Of a stretch of 64,000 nucleotides of DNA, positions 1 to 8,392 are shown piece by piece. How positions within the stretch are numbered: position 1 is the first letter of the stretch; every line of letters starts with the position of its first letter. This DNA is from Saccharopolyspora hordei (GTDB lineage Bacteria; Actinomycetota; Actinomycetes; Mycobacteriales; Pseudonocardiaceae): positions 1,773,001-1,837,000 of the forward strand of contig NZ_JACCFJ010000001.1 in the NCBI RefSeq assembly GCF_013410345.1. Reading direction: 5' to 3'. The notes beneath the pieces are model-generated. The model had not been told where the DNA came from. It did no database searches and worked only from the letters and a program-made list of their open reading frames with translations. Position numbers and translations under genes: made by a program.

Positions 1-16
1 CCCTGCTCCGGTGGGC

Positions 17-40
17 GATGACAGGGAGGTTCCCTTCCTC
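17..40. repeat. Dispersed intergenic repeat, copy A (diverged)
   Basis: The stretch TGACAGGGAGGTTCCC matches the core of two other intergenic copies in this window, at 7128-7148 and 18192-18214. This copy diverges after the core (TTCCTC instead of GTGCTC). It lies just beyond the stop codon of the metallopeptidase gene. The function is unknown; it looks like a short palindromic interspersed element. Confidence 0.55.
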
Positions 41-46
41 GCGGCG

Positions 47-1291
47 TCAGCCGCAGGCGCGCGCGCCGCCGAGGGCGCCGGTGCGGAAGGCGGCGAAGCG
101 GTCGAGCCCGGTCAGGGTGTTCTCGCCCCGGGCGTCGCGGGAGACGTCGTCGGACTCGAGCACCACCGTCACGGCTTCGTCGAGGTCGCCCCGCGTGAGT
201 CCGGGCTGGGCCGCGGTGAAGGCGCCGGTGAGGCAGACGACCTGCTCGCTCGCGGCCGGGCCGGTGGTCGGGCGGCCCTGCTCGGCGAGGGCGGCCAGCG
301 CGAACGTCGCGGCGAGCAGCGTCGTGGCGGCCTGGTCGCCGGTGCCGGCGTGCACCTCGGCCAGCGCGGCGCGGTCGAGCACGACCGTCGGCGGGCGTGG
401 GCAGAAGCCCACCGGGCCGCGGGCCTCGGGGCAGCCGGGCCGCGACTGGACGACCGGTGGCGTCCACCGGTCGCCGACCAGGTTCCCGAAGAAGGCGGAG
501 GCGCGGTCGGTGCGCAGCGCGTCGTCGAGCGGGACGTTGGGGCCGTCGGGCGGCAGCGCGGCCAGCGGTGTCCTGGTCGCTTCGGTGCACCCGCGCGGGC
601 CGCGCGCGTAGCCCTCCTGGAACGCCGTGACGCGCTCGAACGCGCTGCCGTGCGCGTCGGTGCCCTGGAGGCTCACCGGGTCGCGGAAGACGGCGATCGC
701 GCGCAGCGCGCCGTCCAGCTGTCCGGGGTCGATGCGCAGGTGCTCCGCGCGGCCGTCGGCGACGGAGCGGACGAAGGCACCGGCGAAGCAGTCGGCCATC
801 GCTTCGAGGCGCGCCGGCTCCGCGTCCTCGCCGAGCCCGGCGCGGTGCTGCACGGCGTGACCGAACTCGTGCGCGAGCACCACGACGACCGCGGCGTCCC
901 CGTAGTGCTCCCGGAGCACCGGCAGCAGTGCGCTGCGGTCCCAGGCGATGGCGTCGACGGTGGCGCAGTAGTGCGCGTTGCCCTCCAGATCGCGCACGTC
1001 GGCCACGCAGGGCGGCGCGGTGCCCGTGCCGGTGGTGTCGGCGGAGAAGAACCCGCCGTCGAGCTCGCGCCACGGTGCGCCGAACACCGCCGGGTACTGC
1101 TCGGCCCAGTAGTCCTGGACGTCGGTGACGACGGTGGCGGCCAGCCGGTCGACGTCGCCGCGGTCGGTGCCGTGCACGAAGGCCGGGTCGACGGTGTGAT
1201 CGGCCACACCGGGCGGTGCCGCCGGGGGCGCTGCCGCGCACGCCGCGACGAGCACCAAGATCATCATCGTCACTGGTCCGAACGCTCGCAC
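47..1291 (-). CDS. Putative neutral zinc metallopeptidase, lipoprotein
   Basis: Predicted secreted zinc peptidase of the putative neutral zinc metallopeptidase family (YpfJ-like), about 414 aa. Seen: HEFGH at residues about 141-145 gives the HExxH zinc site, and a downstream EAMADCFAGAF segment would supply the third, glutamate ligand. I chose the GTG at 1291 because it gives a short N-terminus with one Arg, a hydrophobic run and the lipobox VAAC (Cys about 18), the pattern of a lipoprotein signal. The open frame extends further upstream but would then overlap the divergent glgP. The substrate is unknown. Transcribed away from glgP across a gap of 76 bp that must hold both promoters. Confidence 0.8.
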   Translation of the reverse strand: MRAFGPVTMMILVLVAACAAAPPAAPPGVADHTVDPAFVHGTDRGDVDRLAATVVTDVQDYWAEQYPAVFGAPWRELDGGFFSADTTGTGTAPPCVADVRDLEGNAHYCATVDAIAWDRSALLPVLREHYGDAAVVVVLAHEFGHAVQHRAGLGEDAEPARLEAMADCFAGAFVRSVADGRAEHLRIDPGQLDGALRAIAVFRDPVSLQGTDAHGSAFERVTAFQEGYARGPRGCTEATRTPLAALPPDGPNVPLDDALRTDRASAFFGNLVGDRWTPPVVQSRPGCPEARGPVGFCPRPPTVVLDRAALAEVHAGTGDQAATTLLAATFALAALAEQGRPTTGPAASEQVVCLTGAFTAAQPGLTRGDLDEAVTVVLESDDVSRDARGENTLTGLDRFAAFRTGALGGARACG

Positions 1292-1367
1292 GACGCCCAG
1301 CTTCGCACCCGTCGCGGCCGCTGGTACGTCCGCACGCCGCGGGACGGTCCGGTATATCGTCCGGCCC

Positions 1368-3917
1368 GTGAGAGCCGTCCACCGTTTCACCGTGCGCGCC
1401 CACCTGCCGGAACCGTTGAGCGCCCTCGGCACGCTGGCGACCAACCTCCGCTGGGCCTGGCACCCGCCGACGCAGGACCTGTTCGCGGCGGTCGACCCGC
1501 AGGTGTGGTCGGCGGTCGGCGGCGACCCGCTGCGACTGCTCGCCGAGGTGCCCGCCGACCGGCTGCGCCACCTGGCCGGTGACGAGGACTTCCTGGCCCG
1601 CACCCGGGCGGTCGCCGACGACCTGCGCCGCTACCTGACCGTGCCGCGCTGGTACCAGCAGCGGCAGGACGAGGGTGCCGAGCTGCCCGACTCCATCGCG
1701 TACTTCTCCATGGAGTTCGGCCTCACCGAGGCGCTGCCGAACTACTCCGGTGGTCTCGGCGTGCTCGCCGGGGACCACCTCAAGGCCGCCTCCGACCTCG
1801 GCGTGCCGATGATCGGCGTGGGCCTGCTGTACCGGTCGGGGTACTTCCGGCAGGCGCTGTCCACCGAGGGCTGGCAGGTGGAGCACTACCCGGTGCTGGA
1901 CCCGCGCGGCCTGCCGCTGGAGATGCTGACCGGGGAGTCCGGGCAGCCGGTGCTGGTGCGGGTGGCGATGCCCGCGGGGCGCACCCTGCACGCCCGCATC
2001 TGGAAGGCCCAGGTCGGCCGGGTGCCGCTGCTGCTGCTGGACAGCGACCTGCCGGAGAACGACGACGACCTGCGCAGCACCACCGACCGGCTCTACGGCG
2101 GCGACGCCGAGCACCGGATCCGCCAGGAGATCCTGGCCGGCATCGGCGGCATGCGCGCGGTCCGCGCCTACTGCGAGCTCACCGGGCACCCGCAGCCCGA
2201 GGTCTTCCACACCAACGAGGGCCACGCCGGGTTCCTCGGCCTGGAGCGGGTGCGGGAGCTGCAGGAGGACCCGGGCCTGGAGTTCGACCAGGCGGTCGCG
2301 GCGGTGCGCGCCGGGACGGTGTTCACCACGCACACCCCGGTCCCGGCGGGCGTCGACCGGTTCCCGGTGGACCTGGTCCGGCACTACTTCGGCGACGGTT
2401 CCGAGCAGTCCCTGCTGCCCGGGGTGGCGACCGACCGCGTGCTGGCGCTGGGCGCCGAGGACAACCCCGGCATGTTCAACATGGCGCACATGGGCCTGCG
2501 GCTCGCCCAGCGCGCGAACGGGGTCTCGGAGCTGCACGGCCGGGTCATCCGCAAGATGTTCCGCGGCCTGTGGCCGGGCTTCGGGGTGGAGGAGATCCCG
2601 ATCAGCACGGTGACCAACGGCGTGCACGGGCCGACGTGGTCGGCGCGGGAGCTGGGCAAGCTGCTCGGTGAGTCCGAGATGGACAGCGGGGCGGGCCTGC
2701 GCGGCATGGAACCGGTCAGCGACTCGCTGCTGTGGGAGCTGCGCTGCTCGCTGCGCGCGCGGCTGGTCGAGGAGGTGCGCCGCAGGCTGCGCACCGCGTG
2801 GTTGCAGCGGGGCGCGTCGGACCTCGAACTGGGTTGGTGCGACTCGGTGTTCGACCCGGACGTGCTGACCATCGGCTTCGCCCGCCGGGTGCCGACCTAC
2901 AAGCGCGCGACGCTGATGCTGCGCGACACCGACCGGTTGCGGGAGCTGCTGCTCGACCCCGAGCGACCGGTGCAGATCGTGGTGGCCGGCAAGTCCCACC
3001 CGGCCGACGAGGGCGGCAAGGCGATGATCCAGCGGATCGTCAAGTTCGCCGACCAGGCCGACGTGCGCCACCGCATCGTGTTCCTGCCCGACTACGACAT
3101 GTCGCTGGCGCGCTACCTGGTGTCCGGGTGCGACGTGTGGCTGAACAACCCGGTGCGGCCGCTGGAGGCGTGCGGCACGTCGGGGATGAAGGCGGCGCTC
3201 AACGGCGTGCTGAACCTGTCGGTGCGGGACGGCTGGTGGGACGAGATGTACGACGGCCACAACGGGTGGGCGATCCCCAACGCGGAGGGCGTCAGCGACC
3301 CCAACCGGCGGGACGACCTGGAGGCCGCGGCGCTGTACGAGCTGATCTCCGAGCACGTGGCCCCGATGTTCTACGAGCGCAACACCGACGGTGTGCCGGG
3401 CAAGTGGATGTCGATGGTGCGCCACACCCTGGCCACGCTGGGGCCGCGGGTGCAGGCCTCCCGGATGCTCCGCGAGTACGTCGACAACCACTACGGCCCG
3501 GCCGCGCGGTCGATGCGCGCCATGACCGCGGACGACTTCCGCGGGGCGCGGGAGATCGCGGACTACCGGGCGCGCCTGCAGGCGGCGTGGGACTGGGTCG
3601 CGGTCAGCGACACCGAGATGTCGGTGGCCGACGGGACGCCGTTGCTCGGCGGTCAGGTGACGGTGCGGGCGCGGGTCGACCTGGCCGGGCTCGATCCGTC
3701 CGATGTGGACGTCGAGGTGGTGGTGGGGCGCGTCGACGACTCCGACGTGCTGCACGACTTCGTCACCGAGTCCATGCACCCGACCGGCGACGGCCGCTAC
3801 GAGGCGACCGTGACGCTGCCGCACGCCGGACCGGCCGGGTACACCGTCCGCGTGCTGCCGCGCCACCCGCTGCTGTCCGGTCCCGCCGAGCTCGGCAAGG
3901 TCGTCCTCGCCGGGTGA
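1368..3917 (+). CDS. glgP: Alpha-glucan (glycogen) phosphorylase
   Basis: Phosphorolyses alpha-1,4-glucans such as glycogen to glucose-1-phosphate (GT35, PLP-dependent, cytosolic). The 849-aa protein starts with a roughly 110-residue DUF3417-type domain (LSALGTLATNLRWAWHPPTQ), followed by the phosphorylase domain. The PLP motif EACGTSGMKAALNG is intact with the lysine at residue 608, and IAYFSMEFGLTE and HTNEGHAGF are also typical of the family. The length fits the actinobacterial long form. The GTG start at 1368 is the only one that keeps the conserved N-terminus. The stop lies 7 bp from that of the convergent regulator, with no hairpin between them. Confidence 0.95.
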   Translation: MRAVHRFTVRAHLPEPLSALGTLATNLRWAWHPPTQDLFAAVDPQVWSAVGGDPLRLLAEVPADRLRHLAGDEDFLARTRAVADDLRRYLTVPRWYQQRQDEGAELPDSIAYFSMEFGLTEALPNYSGGLGVLAGDHLKAASDLGVPMIGVGLLYRSGYFRQALSTEGWQVEHYPVLDPRGLPLEMLTGESGQPVLVRVAMPAGRTLHARIWKAQVGRVPLLLLDSDLPENDDDLRSTTDRLYGGDAEHRIRQEILAGIGGMRAVRAYCELTGHPQPEVFHTNEGHAGFLGLERVRELQEDPGLEFDQAVAAVRAGTVFTTHTPVPAGVDRFPVDLVRHYFGDGSEQSLLPGVATDRVLALGAEDNPGMFNMAHMGLRLAQRANGVSELHGRVIRKMFRGLWPGFGVEEIPISTVTNGVHGPTWSARELGKLLGESEMDSGAGLRGMEPVSDSLLWELRCSLRARLVEEVRRRLRTAWLQRGASDLELGWCDSVFDPDVLTIGFARRVPTYKRATLMLRDTDRLRELLLDPERPVQIVVAGKSHPADEGGKAMIQRIVKFADQADVRHRIVFLPDYDMSLARYLVSGCDVWLNNPVRPLEACGTSGMKAALNGVLNLSVRDGWWDEMYDGHNGWAIPNAEGVSDPNRRDDLEAAALYELISEHVAPMFYERNTDGVPGKWMSMVRHTLATLGPRVQASRMLREYVDNHYGPAARSMRAMTADDFRGAREIADYRARLQAAWDWVAVSDTEMSVADGTPLLGGQVTVRARVDLAGLDPSDVDVEVVVGRVDDSDVLHDFVTESMHPTGDGRYEATVTLPHAGPAGYTVRVLPRHPLLSGPAELGKVVLAG

Positions 3918-3924
3918 CCGCTCC

Positions 3925-4863
3925 TCAGACCCCGGCGCGGAACGTGCGGCGGTAGGCCAGGGGCGCCACGCCGATCGCGGCGTGCAGGTGCTGGCGCAGG
4001 GAAGCCGCGGTGGCGAAGCCGACCTGGACGGCGATCTCGTCGACCGGCAGGTCGGTGGACTCCAGCAGGTGGCGGGCCCGCGCCACCCGCTGCTGGGTGA
4101 GCCACCGGCCCGGGCTGGTGCCGACCTCCTCGCGGAAGCGGCGGGCGAAGGTGCGACCGCTCATCCGCGCGTGCTCGGCCAGGTCGGCCAGCGACAGCGG
4201 CGTGTGCAGGTTCTCCAGCGCCCACGCCCGGGTCGCCGCGGTGCTGGACTCCCCGGGGTCGGGCACCGGTCGCTCGATGTACTGGGCCTGGCCGCCGTCC
4301 CGCCACGGCGGCACGACGCACAGCCTGGCCACCTGGTTGGCGACCTCGCTGCCGTGGTCGCTGCGCACGAGGTGCAGGCACACGTCCACGCCGGAGGCGG
4401 CGCCGGCCGAGGTCAGCACGTCACCGTCGTCGACGAACAGCACGTCCGGGTCCAGCTGCACGGCGGGGAACAGCCGCCGGAACCGCTCGGTCAGGCACCA
4501 GTGCGTGGTGGCCCGCCGGCCGTCGAGCACCCCCGCCGCCGCGAGGGCGAACGCGCCGGTGCAGATCGACACGGTGCGGGTGCCCGGCTGGATCCGCGCG
4601 AGCGCATCGGCCACCGGCCGCGGCAGCTCGGCGGTGGGTTCACCCAGGTCGTAGGGCGGGATGACCACGGTGTCCGCGGTGCGCAGCAGCTCCGGGCCGT
4701 GCTGCACGGCGATCGTGAAGTCGGCGTCGGTGCGCACCGGGCGGCCGTCGACGGTGCAGGTCAGGACCTCGTAGCGGTCGCCGGCGCTGCCGAACACGCG
4801 TTGCGGGACGCCGAGCTCGAACGGGTAGACGCCGTCGAGGGCGAGGACCACGACCCGGTGCAT
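3925..4863 (-). CDS. GlxA-type AraC-family transcriptional regulator
   Basis: 312-aa regulator with two parts. The N-terminal half (about 1-190) is a DJ-1/PfpI class I amidotransferase-like domain, with VICTGAF-type nucleophile-elbow sequence (SICTGAFALAAAG) around residue 100. The C-terminal half (about 210-310) is an AraC double helix-turn-helix (SLADLAEHARMSGRTFARRF and IAVQVGFATAASLRQH). This is the GlxA/FtrA architecture, known to sense small metabolites. Start is the ATG at 4863. Divergent to the oxidoreductase at 4933, with a dyad between them at 4878-4900, so it may control that gene; this is inference from layout. Confidence 0.9.
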   Translation of the reverse strand: MHRVVVLALDGVYPFELGVPQRVFGSAGDRYEVLTCTVDGRPVRTDADFTIAVQHGPELLRTADTVVIPPYDLGEPTAELPRPVADALARIQPGTRTVSICTGAFALAAAGVLDGRRATTHWCLTERFRRLFPAVQLDPDVLFVDDGDVLTSAGAASGVDVCLHLVRSDHGSEVANQVARLCVVPPWRDGGQAQYIERPVPDPGESSTAATRAWALENLHTPLSLADLAEHARMSGRTFARRFREEVGTSPGRWLTQQRVARARHLLESTDLPVDEIAVQVGFATAASLRQHLHAAIGVAPLAYRRTFRAGV

Positions 4864-4877
4864 GGCAGGATCCTATC

Positions 4878-4900
4878 GAATGTTGGCGTTCTTGCCATTC
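4878..4900. promoter_or_regulatory. Imperfect dyad between GlxA-type regulator and oxidoreductase
   Basis: Within the 69-bp divergent gap, GAATG-tt-GGC is mirrored by GCCATTC, centred on TGGC-N6-GCCA (4884-4887 and 4894-4897). Position and symmetry suit a regulator-binding site shared by the two divergent genes. No known GlxA-type consensus is matched, so this is tentative. Confidence 0.35.
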
Positions 4901-4932
4901 CGCCGGAGCCTCCGATGGGGCAACCTCGAGGC

Positions 4933-5877
4933 ATGAGTGCAACGATGCGTGCGATCAGGCAGGACGAGTTCGGTGGTCCGGAGGTGCTGCGCGAGGTCGA
5001 GCTGCCGCGCCCCGAGCCGGGGCCGAGCGAGGTGCTCGTCGAGGTGCACGCGGCCGGGCTGAACCCGACGGACTGGAAGCACCGCGCCCACGAGCTGTTC
5101 CTGGGCAAGCCGCCGTACGTGCTGGGCTGGGACGTCTCCGGCGTGGTGGTGGAGGTCGGCACCGGCGTCACCCTGCACAAGCCGGGCGACGAGGTGTTCG
5201 GCATGCTGCCCTACCCGCACGGCGTCGGCTCGCACGCCGAGTACGTGACCGGACCGGCCCGCGCGTTCGTCCGCAAGCCGTCCTCAGTGGACCACGTGCA
5301 GGCGGGGGCGATCCCGCTGGCGGCGCTGACCGCGTGGCAGGCGCTGGTGGACACCGCGGACCTGCAGGCCGGGCAGCGGGTCCTCATCCACGCCGCCGCG
5401 GGCGGCGTCGGGCACCTGGCCGTGCAGATCGCCAAGGCGCGCGGCGCGCACGTGATCGGCACGGCGAGCGCGGGCAAGCACGAGTTCCTGCGCGGCCTGG
5501 GCGCCGACGAGCTGATCGACTACCGGGAGGTCGACTTCGCCGAGGCGGTCCACGACGTCGACGTGGTGCTGGACCCCATCGCCGGCGACTACCGCAGCCG
5601 GTCGCTGCGCACCCTGCGGCCCGGTGGCGTGCTGGTCTCCATCCTCCCCTACGGCGAGGAGGAGCTGGCGGCCGAAGCCGCAGAGCGCGGCGTGCGCGCC
5701 GAGCTGATGCTCGTCGAGGCCGACCAGGCCGGCATGCGCGCCATCGCGGACCTCGTCGAGTCCGGCCGGCTGCGCGCCGAGATCGCCGCGACGTACCCGC
5801 TGGCGGAGGCGGCCAAGGCGCACGCGCAGGGCGAGACCGGCCGCACCACCGGGAAGATCGTGCTCACCGTCCGCTGA
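4933..5877 (+). CDS. NADP-dependent quinone oxidoreductase-like protein (MDR superfamily)
   Basis: Zinc-independent medium-chain dehydrogenase/reductase, about 314 aa, likely reducing quinones or enones with NADPH. Seen: N-terminal GroES-like half (GLNPTDWKHRAHELF, YVLGWDVSGVV), then a Rossmann half with HAAAGGVGHLAVQIAKARGA as the nucleotide-binding loop near residue 155 and IIGTASAGK-type sequence after it. The cysteine and histidine zinc ligands of alcohol dehydrogenases are absent. ATG at 4933 is used; the ATG at 4945 (MRAIRQ) is an alternative. Its TGA abuts the stop codon of the convergent gene with no spacer (TGATCA at 5875-5880). Confidence 0.88.
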   Translation: MSATMRAIRQDEFGGPEVLREVELPRPEPGPSEVLVEVHAAGLNPTDWKHRAHELFLGKPPYVLGWDVSGVVVEVGTGVTLHKPGDEVFGMLPYPHGVGSHAEYVTGPARAFVRKPSSVDHVQAGAIPLAALTAWQALVDTADLQAGQRVLIHAAAGGVGHLAVQIAKARGAHVIGTASAGKHEFLRGLGADELIDYREVDFAEAVHDVDVVLDPIAGDYRSRSLRTLRPGGVLVSILPYGEEELAAEAAERGVRAELMLVEADQAGMRAIADLVESGRLRAEIAATYPLAEAAKAHAQGETGRTTGKIVLTVR

Positions 5878-7038
5878 TCACGCCACGGAGAGCCGTTGGC
5901 GGGTCTCGGTGACGCGCGGCGACCACGGGGCGAGCTCCTCGGCCTTCGCCAGCGCCTCGCGCGCGGCGGCGTTGTCGCGGCAGGCCATGTGGGCGCGGGC
6001 CAGCGTGACCAGGTCGTCGGCGCGGGACAGCGGGGTGTGGTTGTAGTCGGCCCCGGTCCGCGCCAGGCGGACCGCGGTCTCCGGGTCTCCCTCGATGAGC
6101 GCCAGCAACGCGTGGGTGCCGCTGAGCTCGAACTCGGGGTAGCCGAGCTTGGTGGCGTCCTCCAGCGCCTTCTTCGCGGTCGGCAGCAGCGACTCCGCGG
6201 GCAGCTGGCCGGCTTCGACCGCCTTGAACCCGAGACCCGCCAACCCGGCGAGCAGGTAGGACATCTTGCGCGGCGGGAGGTCGCCGTGCTCGGACAGGAA
6301 CTTCAGCAGCGTCAGGACCCCCGGTGCGTACTCGCCGCGGGCCTCCAGCACCGAGACCTGGACGGACATCGTCGCGCTCAACCCCGGGTGCTCCTCGGCG
6401 AGGGCGTCGGCGTGGGACTGGGCCTCGTCGATCTCGCCGCGGCGCAGCGCTTCGTAGGCGCGCGCGGCCAACGGCGCGGCCACGAACTCGGCGCGTTCCT
6501 CGCCCTCCATCCGCGGCAGCGAGAAGAGCAGCCACCCGGTGGAGGTGGTGAGCGGGACGCGCTGCGGCCAGAGCTTGTAGAGCATCAGCGGCGTGACGGC
6601 GACGACGAAACCCCGCCAGAACGCCGAGTCGGCGAGCAGCCAGCCGCCCACGACGACCGCGACGCCGACCACGGCGGACAGCAGCCCGGCCAGCCAGCAG
6701 CGCAGGATCACCGGCGACCGCCAAGGGCCGATCTGGGCGCGCAACGTGATCGGCAGCGAGCGCACGGTGAACGTCACGTGCCCGACGGTCCAGGATGCGA
6801 CCTCGCGCATCGCGCCGAAGATCACGTGCCGCACCCGCAGGCCGAACAGGACGGACCCGACGATCAACCCGAGCTGGGTGGCCATCGGGAGCAGCACCAC
6901 CCCGACGAGAGCCCCGGCCCATCCCGCCGCGGTCCCGGCGAAGCCGGTGCCCGCGACGGCCTCCACGACAGCGACGACGACGGCCCCGGCGAACCCGGCC
7001 ACGACCCACGGGCGGAACAACAGACTCTGCGATCGCAC
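5878..7038 (-). CDS. Membrane protein with C-terminal TPR-like repeats, unknown function
   Basis: 386 aa. The first 55 residues hold two hydrophobic segments (about 12-30 and 35-60), and two more lie at about 115-150, so 4 membrane segments are likely. After residue 185 the sequence becomes soluble and helical with TPR-like helix pairs (RAYEALRRGEIDEAQSHAD, LLALIEGDPETAVRLARTGA, LARAHMACRDNAAAREALAK), ending EELAPWSPRVTETRQRLSVA. I recognise no named family. The start is the GTG at 7038; the ORF could begin at a TTG two bases further only out of frame. Probably a cytoplasmic TPR scaffold anchored in the membrane. Confidence 0.7.
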   Translation of the reverse strand: MRSQSLLFRPWVVAGFAGAVVVAVVEAVAGTGFAGTAAGWAGALVGVVLLPMATQLGLIVGSVLFGLRVRHVIFGAMREVASWTVGHVTFTVRSLPITLRAQIGPWRSPVILRCWLAGLLSAVVGVAVVVGGWLLADSAFWRGFVVAVTPLMLYKLWPQRVPLTTSTGWLLFSLPRMEGEERAEFVAAPLAARAYEALRRGEIDEAQSHADALAEEHPGLSATMSVQVSVLEARGEYAPGVLTLLKFLSEHGDLPPRKMSYLLAGLAGLGFKAVEAGQLPAESLLPTAKKALEDATKLGYPEFELSGTHALLALIEGDPETAVRLARTGADYNHTPLSRADDLVTLARAHMACRDNAAAREALAKAEELAPWSPRVTETRQRLSVA

Positions 7039-7100
7039 AAGGTCGGGAGCCTACGGGATCCCGCAGCGCCCCACGCCGCTTTCGCCCCAGGTCGGCCCGT

Positions 7101-7148
7101 GAGCACGGGAACCTCCCTGCCACCGGTGACAGGAAGGTTCCCGTGCTC
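7101..7148. repeat. Dispersed repeat, copy B: long palindromic hairpin
   Basis: Two 21-base arms (7101-7121 and 7128-7148) around the loop ACCGGT match at 19 of 21 positions. Read on the minus strand, both mismatches become G-U pairs, so the minus-strand RNA would form an uninterrupted stem. The right arm is the same motif as copies A and C (GACAGGAAGGTTCCC then GTGCTC). It lies between the TPR membrane protein and the rhodanese gene, both on the minus strand, and may act as a terminator or RNA-stability element. Confidence 0.75.
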
Positions 7149-7164
7149 GCCACCGGCGGTGCGG

Positions 7165-7593
7165 TCAGCCGACGCGGGTTGTGACCGGGAGCCCGGCCGC
7201 CTTCCAGGCGCGGAAACCGCCGGCCAGGTCGGTCGCGCGGCGCAGGCCGAGGCCCTGGGCCTGGGCGGCGGCGAGGCTGGAGGCGTAGCCCTCGTTGCAG
7301 ACCAGCACCACCGGGCGGTCCGGGTGCAGGCCGTCGAGGCGGTGCCTGCCCGCCGGGTCCAGGCGCCACTCGAGGACGATCCGCTCGACGGTCAGCGCGC
7401 CGGGTATCTCGCCGTCGGCGAGGCGGTCGGACTCCGGCCGGATGTCGATGATCAGGCCGCCGTCCTGCTGCAGCGCGAACGCCTCCTCCGGGGAGACGCG
7501 GGCCAGCTTGTCCCGGGCTTCGGCGAGCAGGTGGTCGATGCCGAACGGCCCGGGCGGGACCTCGTCGGGGTGTCGCGGGGTCGGGATGGTCAT
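7165..7593 (-). CDS. Rhodanese-domain protein
   Basis: 142-aa single rhodanese domain, expected to carry sulfane sulfur on Cys99 in the loop CNEGYAS. The loop differs from the usual CxxGxR because the final Arg is Ala. DIRPESDRLADGEIPGAL is the family's domain-entry motif and LAGGFRAWKAAGLPV its end. The ATG at 7593 overlaps the stop of the upstream cysteine dioxygenase by 4 bp (ATGA), so the two are translationally coupled. Pairing with cysteine dioxygenase suggests handling sulfur released during cysteine catabolism; that link is inference from context. Confidence 0.9.
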   Translation of the reverse strand: MTIPTPRHPDEVPPGPFGIDHLLAEARDKLARVSPEEAFALQQDGGLIIDIRPESDRLADGEIPGALTVERIVLEWRLDPAGRHRLDGLHPDRPVVLVCNEGYASSLAAAQAQGLGLRRATDLAGGFRAWKAAGLPVTTRVG

Positions 7594-8186
7594 CGGCGCA
7601 CCTCCGGCTGCTGCGGGGGAACCTCGGCGAGGTCGGCGTAGTAGTGCACCGGCAGCAGCGGCGGCGAGTAGGCGTGCACGCTTGCCGAGTTCACCGAGCT
7701 GACGTTGCGCACCTGGTGGGCGCGCCCGCTGCCGAAGCCGACGCTCGACCCGACGTCGTGGTGCGCGGTGCGGACCGGGCCGGACGGGTAGCGGTAGTCC
7801 TCGCGGAGCGCCCCGAAGAGCACGGAGAACGAGCCGGACGCGCCGCCGTGGTCGTGCGGGGCGGTGCCCTGGCCGGGCGCCCACGACAGCAACCACAGTT
7901 CGACGCCGGCGGTCAGGGCGAGCTTGGCCCACCAGCGGTTCTCGTCGTCGACGCGGACGATGTCGAGCAGCGGGCCGGTCAGCTCGGAGGTGACCAGGCT
8001 GGTCAGGTCGCGCAGTTCGCGGGGCGTCCACACCGGGTGGTCCGGACGGACGAGGTCCCGCAGCAGGGGCAGGTCGACGCCGGGGTGCAGTTCCGCTTCG
8101 CCCAGCGCGGGCACGGGTTCGGTCGGGGTGTAGGCGGACAGGTGGGCGGTGGGCTGATCGGGCCGGTGCTGCTGCACAGCGCTCAT
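7590..8186 (-). CDS. Cysteine dioxygenase
   Basis: Oxidises L-cysteine to cysteine sulfinate using Fe(II) and O2. The 198-aa cupin has the metal ligands His111 and His113 (PHDHGG) and His157 (GRAHQVRN), matching the bacterial cysteine dioxygenase type I family in length and spacing. I use the ATG at 8186. It is first of a two-gene operon with the rhodanese. About 134 bp upstream, on the same strand, ends a 23-codon leader reading frame with a terminal Cys-Cys, and a hairpin lies between them, which suggests cysteine-responsive control. Confidence 0.9.
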   Translation of the reverse strand: MSAVQQHRPDQPTAHLSAYTPTEPVPALGEAELHPGVDLPLLRDLVRPDHPVWTPRELRDLTSLVTSELTGPLLDIVRVDDENRWWAKLALTAGVELWLLSWAPGQGTAPHDHGGASGSFSVLFGALREDYRYPSGPVRTAHHDVGSSVGFGSGRAHQVRNVSSVNSASVHAYSPPLLPVHYYADLAEVPPQQPEVRR

Positions 8187-8230
8187 GGCGTGTCTCCAGT
8201 TCGTGTGGTGCGGGAGCACGGCACGACACG

Positions 8231-8261
8231 GCAGCCCTGCGACGGAGCTGGGGAGGGCTGC
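8231..8261 (-). promoter_or_regulatory. Hairpin between cysteine leader peptide and cysteine dioxygenase
   Basis: GCAGCCCT (8231-8238) and AGGGCTGC (8254-8261) form a perfect 8-bp stem with a 15-base loop in the transcribed leader of the cysteine dioxygenase operon. It has no T-run, so it is not a classical intrinsic terminator on its own; it could be part of an attenuation or ribosome-site-masking structure. Confidence 0.4.
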
Positions 8262-8320
8262 GGGAGGTGGAGTGATTCGTCGAGCCGCGCGAACGGACCT
8301 GGGAGCGGAGCGGAACCGCG

Positions 8321-8392
8321 TCAGCAACAGGCGGCGGTGACGACCCGGAACAGGTCGATCACGCGATCGCGGGTGAGCAGCGAATCGGACAC
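8321..8392 (-). CDS. Putative cysteine-responsive leader peptide
   Basis: A 23-codon frame from GTG (8392) to TGA (8321), too short for routine gene calling. The product contains SLLTRDRVIDLF and ends RVVTAACC. This closely resembles the actinobacterial 'putative leader peptide' family (pattern LLTRRxxxDLLRVxSAxC) found before sulfur and cysteine genes. In mycobacteria such short frames with terminal Cys codons are known to act as cysteine-responsive attenuators. Here the last two codons before the stop are TGT TGC, and the next gene downstream on this strand is cysteine dioxygenase. No Shine-Dalgarno sequence is seen, so translation may be leaderless. Function is inferred from family and position. 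Confidence 0.75.
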   Translation of the reverse strand: MSDSLLTRDRVIDLFRVVTAACC

